A stretch of 64,000 nt of DNA from Leifsonia shinshuensis. GTDB lineage: Bacteria; Actinomycetota; Actinomycetes; Actinomycetales; Microbacteriaceae. Below, piece by piece: positions 60,818 through 64,000 of this stretch (positions within the stretch are counted from its first letter, which is position 1; each line of letters starts with the position of its first letter). The translations under genes were made by a program, and so were the position numbers. Location: contig NZ_JACCFL010000001.1 of NCBI RefSeq assembly GCF_013410375.1, forward strand, positions 2,976,001 through 3,040,000. Reading direction: 5' to 3'. The notes beneath the pieces were generated by a model. The model ran no database searches, had not been told where the DNA came from, and worked only from the letters and a program-made list of their open reading frames with translations.

Positions 60818-60879
60818 GGTGTCCCCCTTTCGCGCAGCATACCCGAACGGAGGCGCGGCAGCGCAGAAGCCGGCGTTCG

Positions 60880-61140
60880 TCAGCCGCCCGCGAACGGCGG
60901 CAGCACGTCGACGCGCTCGCCGATCACGGCGTCCGGGTCGCGGGACACGACGCCGTCCACCAGGAACGACCCGTTCCTCAGCACGAGCCGCATGGCCTCG
61001 CCGTAGCGGGCGTCGAGGAGCTCGCGCAGGGCGCCGACGGTCGGCGTGCCGAGTGCGACCCGCTCCTCCTCGCGGCCCGCGGCCTCCTCGGCGGCGGCGA
61101 AGTAGCGGACCAGGACGCTGCGCCCTGCCGCCTCAGCCAC
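60880..61140 (-). CDS. moaD: Molybdopterin synthase sulfur-carrier subunit MoaD
   Basis: An 86-residue ubiquitin-like protein. It starts [22 protein letters not shown] and ends DVLPPFAGG: the C-terminal Gly-Gly is the site of thiocarboxylation by MoeZ. The GTG at 61140 overlaps the end of moaA by 8 nt, so it is translationally coupled to moaA. Length is normal for MoaD. Confidence 0.92.
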   Translation of the reverse strand: MAEAAGRSVLVRYFAAAEEAAGREEERVALGTPTVGALRELLDARYGEAMRLVLRNGSFLVDGVVSRDPDAVIGERVDVLPPFAGG

Positions 61141-62230
61141 CGATCGCTCCCATGCTCCGTACCGGCGGGACGAAGCCCGCGGCCTCCATGCCGTGCCCGG
61201 ACTGCTTGCCCCACATCGCGCCGCGCCACCAGCGGGCGAGCTCGGCATCGTCCGCGCCGCCCCGCAGCAGCCCGCGCAGGTCGGTCTCGTCGTCGCCGAA
61301 CAGGCACGACCGGACGGTGCCCTCCGCCGTGATCCTGGTGCGGTCGCAGGCGGCGCAGAACGACCGGGTCACCGAGGCGATGATCCCGACCGTGGCCGGG
61401 CCGCCGTCGACCAGCCACTCCTCGGCCGGCGACGACGGGTCGTCGGGCCGGCCGGCCTCCACCAGGTCGAACCGGGTGCGCAGGACGCCGAGCAGCTCCT
61501 CGGCGGAGACCATGTTCTCGCGCAGCCAGGTGTGGTCGGCGTCGAGCGGCATCTGCTCGATGAAGCGCAGCCGGCAGCCGTGCTCCAGCGCCCAAGCCAG
61601 CAGGTCGGCGGCGCCGGCGAGGGTCTGGCGCATCATGACCGCGTTGAGCTTGAGCGGCGTGAGGCCGGCGGCGTGCGCGGCGGCGATCCCCGCGAAGACG
61701 GCCGGGAGCCGGTCGCGGCGGGTGAGCGCCGCGAAGTGCTCGCGGTCGACGGTGTCCAGCGAGATGTTCACCCGGGTCAGCCCGGCCGCGACGAGCTCGC
61801 CGACGCGGTGGTCGAGGCCGATGCCGTTGGTCGTGATGCTCAGGTCGATGCCGGGCGCCGCGGCGGCGGACAGGCCGATGATCTCGGCGAGGTCGGCGCG
61901 CATCAGCGGCTCGCCGCCGGTGAACCGCACCTCCCGGATGCCGAGGTCGCGCACGCCGATCCCGACCAGGCGGGCGATCTCGGCGGGCGTCAGCAGCTCC
62001 TCGCGCGGGATGGCGGGCAGGCCCTCCGCCGGCATGCAGTAGGTGCAGCGCAGCGAGCACTTCTCGGTCACCGACACCCGCAGGTCGCGCGCGATCCGGC
62101 CGAACCGGTCGACGAGGCCGGGGACATCGGGGCGGCCGTCGAGGCCGGGCGCAGCGGGACCGGGCGCGGCAGAGCCGGGCTCAGCCCGCAGCGACGCGCT
62201 GCGCGGGAGTCCGAGATTCACCGCGGTCAT
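61133..62230 (-). CDS. moaA: GTP 3',8-cyclase MoaA
   Basis: A 365-residue radical SAM enzyme. The N-terminal cluster motif is C58-x3-C62-x2-C65 in [11 protein letters not shown], and the C-terminal second Fe-S site has [21 protein letters not shown]. It ends in GAIGG, the Gly-Gly tail needed for activity. It makes 3',8-cyclo-GTP, the first Moco intermediate, which the MoaC domain converts on. About 45 N-terminal residues rich in Pro/Ala precede the fold. ATG with TAGGGT 6 nt upstream; GAGGA in that spacer could also act as ribosome site. Confidence 0.96.
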   Translation of the reverse strand: MTAVNLGLPRSASLRAEPGSAAPGPAAPGLDGRPDVPGLVDRFGRIARDLRVSVTEKCSLRCTYCMPAEGLPAIPREELLTPAEIARLVGIGVRDLGIREVRFTGGEPLMRADLAEIIGLSAAAAPGIDLSITTNGIGLDHRVGELVAAGLTRVNISLDTVDREHFAALTRRDRLPAVFAGIAAAHAAGLTPLKLNAVMMRQTLAGAADLLAWALEHGCRLRFIEQMPLDADHTWLRENMVSAEELLGVLRTRFDLVEAGRPDDPSSPAEEWLVDGGPATVGIIASVTRSFCAACDRTRITAEGTVRSCLFGDDETDLRGLLRGGADDAELARWWRGAMWGKQSGHGMEAAGFVPPVRSMGAIGG

Positions 62231-62236
62231 GTCCTC

Positions 62237-62242
62237 ACCCTA
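62237..62242 (-). promoter_or_regulatory. Leaderless -10 element, moaA
   Basis: TAGGGT on the minus strand, 6 nt, ATG 62230. Confidence 0.5.
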
Positions 62243-62279
62243 GACCGGCCGGGCGTAGACCGCCGCACGGCGACGGTAA

Positions 62280-62285
62280 TAAGCT
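62280..62285 (+). promoter_or_regulatory. Leaderless -10 element, cytosolic molybdoenzyme module
   Basis: TAAGCT, 6 nt, ATG 62292, 38 bp from the moaA element on the other strand. Confidence 0.5.
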
Positions 62286-62291
62286 CCGCGC

Positions 62292-62885
62292 ATGGGAATC
62301 ATCTCCTCCGGCTTCCTCGGCCGGCGCCGAACCGACGACCCTCGCCTCCCACCGGGCCAGTACGTCACAGAGGGCTTCCCGGTCCTGTCCGCAGGACCGA
62401 CTCCGCGGATCGCGAAGGACGACTGGGCGTTCACCATCACGACCGAGAAGGGCGTGGTGCACCGCTGGAGCTGGGACGAGTTCCTGGCGCTCCCGCAGGC
62501 CGACGTCGACACGGACATCCACTGCGTGACGAGCTGGTCCAAGCTCGGGACGTCGTGGCGCGGCGTGGCGCTCGACACACTGTTCGAGAACGTGGACACC
62601 GACTACGAGTACACGATGGCGCACTCGTACGGCGGCTACACCACGAACGTCCCGCTGAAGGACCTGCTCGACGGCAAGGCCTGGGTGGCGCACACCTTCG
62701 ACGGCGCCGACCTCCCGCCCGAGCACGGCGGCCCGGCCCGGCTGCTGGTGCCGCACCTCTACTTCTGGAAGAGCGCCAAGTGGGTGAGCGGGCTGGAGAT
62801 GCTGCCCCAGGACCAGCCCGGCTTCTGGGAGCAGAACGGCTACAACATGTACGGAGACCCCTGGAAGGAAGAGCGCTACTGGTGA
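62292..62885 (+). CDS. Cytosolic sulfite-oxidase-like molybdoprotein
   Basis: A 197-residue single-domain sulfite-oxidase-fold protein. The Mo ligand is C78 in DIHCVTSWSKLGTSWRGVAL; SYGGYTTNVPLKDLL and GGPARLLVPHLYFWKSAKWVSGLEML complete the molybdopterin site. There is no signal peptide, heme domain or dimerisation domain. The next gene starts inside its stop codon and encodes a flavin reductase, so the two form an NAD(P)H-driven pair. The substrate is unknown; a small oxidised molecule such as a sulfoxide or N-oxide is conceivable. Confidence 0.88.
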   Translation: MGIISSGFLGRRRTDDPRLPPGQYVTEGFPVLSAGPTPRIAKDDWAFTITTEKGVVHRWSWDEFLALPQADVDTDIHCVTSWSKLGTSWRGVALDTLFENVDTDYEYTMAHSYGGYTTNVPLKDLLDGKAWVAHTFDGADLPPEHGGPARLLVPHLYFWKSAKWVSGLEMLPQDQPGFWEQNGYNMYGDPWKEERYW

Positions 62886-63634
62886 GCACGGCGTGGCGGG
62901 CGGCCGAGGTGGTGGCCGCCCACGAGGAGACCGCGACGGCCCGCACGATCCGGCTGCGCATCCCCGGGCTCACCGGGCACCTGGCGGGGCAGCACGTGGA
63001 CGTCCGGCTCACCGCGCCGGACGGGTACCAGGCGGTGCGGTCGTACTCGATTGCGTCGGCCTCCGGGGCGGGCGGCCTGGCGCCGGACGAGCTGGAGCTG
63101 ACCGTGGAGGAGCTGCCCGACGGCGAGGTGTCGCCGTATCTGGTGCACGGCCTGTCGGTCGGCGACCAGCTGGAGGTCCGCGGCCCGGTCGGCGGGTGGT
63201 TCGTCTGGCGCGACGGCGACGAGGGCCCCGTGCAGCTGATCGCGGGCGGCTCCGGGGTCGTGCCGCTGATGTCGATGGCCCGCGCGCACGCCGCGGCAGG
63301 CAGCAGCGCCCCGTTCCGGCTGCTGTACTCCGCGCGCACGCCGATGTCCGTCTACTACCGCGACGAGCTGATGGCGCTGGGCGAGGCCGCCGCGCCGCTG
63401 CGCGTCGACTACGTGTACACGCGGGAGGCGCCGGCCGGGTGGCCGGTCGCCGCCGGACGGCTGACGCAGGAGGGGCTGGGCGCGCTCGTCCTGCCCGCGG
63501 CGGAATCCCCCGCGTTCTTCCTGTGCGGCTCGACACCGTTCGTCGAGACGGTGTCGGGCTGGCTGGTGGACGCCGGGCACGACCCGGCGCGGATCCGCAC
63601 CGAACGCTACGGCGGGATCGGAGGCGCCGCGTGA
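62882..63634 (+). CDS. FAD/NAD(P) oxidoreductase of the ferredoxin-reductase fold
   Basis: A 250-residue FNR-type flavoprotein. VRSYSIAS binds FAD, LIAGGSGVVPLMSMARAH binds NAD(P), and the C-terminal FFLCGSTPFVETVSGWLVDAG carries the conserved C-G pair. No plant-type 2Fe-2S domain or other cluster motif is fused, so electrons must pass straight from FAD to the partner or through another protein. GTG start within the stop of the molybdoprotein gene (GTGA overlap). Confidence 0.88.
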   Translation: MSTAWRAAEVVAAHEETATARTIRLRIPGLTGHLAGQHVDVRLTAPDGYQAVRSYSIASASGAGGLAPDELELTVEELPDGEVSPYLVHGLSVGDQLEVRGPVGGWFVWRDGDEGPVQLIAGGSGVVPLMSMARAHAAAGSSAPFRLLYSARTPMSVYYRDELMALGEAAAPLRVDYVYTREAPAGWPVAAGRLTQEGLGALVLPAAESPAFFLCGSTPFVETVSGWLVDAGHDPARIRTERYGGIGGAA

Positions 63635-63894
63635 GCGACATGGACTACCTCGACGGCAATGCGGCGGCCGGGCTCCTCTCCGAGGTGTTCGCCGCCGACG
63701 TGACCTCGGCGCACGGCAAGTGCGCGCACTGCGGCGACGTGTCGGTGATCGCCCAGGCGCACCTGTGGCCGGACGACCACGGGATGGTGCTGCACTGCCG
63801 GATCTGCGGCGACGTCATCGCGAAGGCGACGGAGCGCGAGGGGCGGCTGTGCCTGGACCTGCGCGGGCTGGACTGGCTCGAACTGGAGGTCTGA
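63631..63894 (+). CDS. DUF6510-like zinc-ribbon protein
   Basis: An 87-residue protein with two CxxC knuckles, KCAHCGDVSV and LHCRICGDVI, that would bind one zinc. It begins MDYLDGNAAAGLLSEVF and resembles the DUF6510 family. The GTG start overlaps the reductase stop (GTGA), so the three genes are one coupled unit. The role is unknown; a chaperone or partner for the molybdoprotein-reductase pair is an inference from linkage. Confidence 0.82.
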   Translation: MSDMDYLDGNAAAGLLSEVFAADVTSAHGKCAHCGDVSVIAQAHLWPDDHGMVLHCRICGDVIAKATEREGRLCLDLRGLDWLELEV

Positions 63895-63911
63895 GCCGTC
63901 TCTCGGGAGAG

Positions 63912-63931
63912 GTCGGCTGCCCTCAGCCGAC
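63912..63931. terminator. Hairpin after the molybdoprotein module
   Basis: GTCGGCTG (63912-63919) pairs with CAGCCGAC (63924-63931), 4-nt loop, 17 nt after the stop. Confidence 0.65.
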
Positions 63932-63948
63932 GGTCATCCGCTCCCCAG

Positions 63949-63954
63949 TACAAT
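63949..63954 (+). promoter_or_regulatory. Leaderless -10 element for the last gene
   Basis: TACAAT, 6 nt, GTG 63961. Confidence 0.5.
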
Positions 63955-63960
63955 CGTCCG

Positions 63961-64000
63961 GTGCCAGCCGAAACCCCCGCGAGCATCGATCCGGACGACC
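63961..64000 (+). CDS. Start of a gene cut by the window end
   Basis: Only 13 codons are visible (VPAETPASIDPDD). The GTG is taken as start because TACAAT ends 6 nt upstream, as in other leaderless genes of this window. No function can be given. Confidence 0.45.
   Translation, partial: MPAETPASIDPDD

Overview
This 64 kb window is a chromosomal segment of a high-GC actinobacterium. Gene content and order (dapD/dapE, a bkd complex, a complete molybdenum cofactor locus, rpsO and pnp, TatB, DUF3117) and the very frequent use of apparently leaderless promoters fit the Microbacteriaceae, probably near Leifsonia. The genus is an inference from recognition, not a search. Most of the window is ordinary core or near-core metabolism; I see no rRNA, tRNA, CRISPR array, transposase or phage gene.

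Layout. 1-2.7 kb: tail of a soluble MgtE/CBS protein, a DUF1003 membrane protein (possible ATC start) and an Mrp/ApbC Fe-S carrier ATPase. 2.8-5.6 kb: a PLP decarboxylase/lyase cotranscribed with a sugar-type MFS carrier. 5.7-10.5 kb: TatB, an O-methyltransferase, DUF3117, a PIG-V-like membrane glycosyltransferase, and divergent dapE/dapD of the lysine/diaminopimelate pathway. 10.6-14.8 kb: a bkd-type 2-oxoacid dehydrogenase complex (E1 alpha, E1 beta, E2) with a divergent Lrp regulator. 14.9-19.1 kb: a four-gene, visibly lower-GC island on the minus strand (AvrD-family protein, P-loop kinase-like protein, old yellow enzyme, MFS exporter). This is the best candidate for an undescribed system and looks like a small signal-molecule or butenolide-type biosynthesis and export operon. 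19.2-29 kb: pnp, fructosamine kinase-like protein, an aldehyde dehydrogenase (exaC type) with GAF regulator and DUF779 partner, VanZ, LtrA, lysoplasmalogenase, rpsO. 29-41.6 kb: assorted enzymes and regulators, including TetR/SDR, MocR/AhpD-like, FKBP, GlcD, Ada-AlkA, glycosyltransferase, FAH hydrolase, alpha/beta hydrolase and aspartase. 41.7-51.4 kb: aldehyde dehydrogenase, TrmB, NCS2 and uracil permeases, PiT phosphate transporter, Ski2-like helicase.

51.5-64 kb is a molybdenum locus. A membrane-anchored molybdopterin oxidoreductase is followed by ThiF/rhodanese, moeA, a moaC-mogA fusion, moaE, a HTH-Mop protein and modABC, then moaD and moaA on the other strand. The locus closes with a cytosolic sulfite-oxidase-like protein, its flavin reductase and a zinc-ribbon protein. 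Uptake, cofactor synthesis and two client enzymes are therefore encoded together.

Two patterns run across the window. First, about 18 genes have a TANNNT hexamer ending 6 or 7 nt before the start codon, as expected for leaderless transcripts. Second, at least seven intergenic gaps, mostly between convergent genes, carry long palindromes or repeats; two of these share an identical 20-mer and belong to one family.
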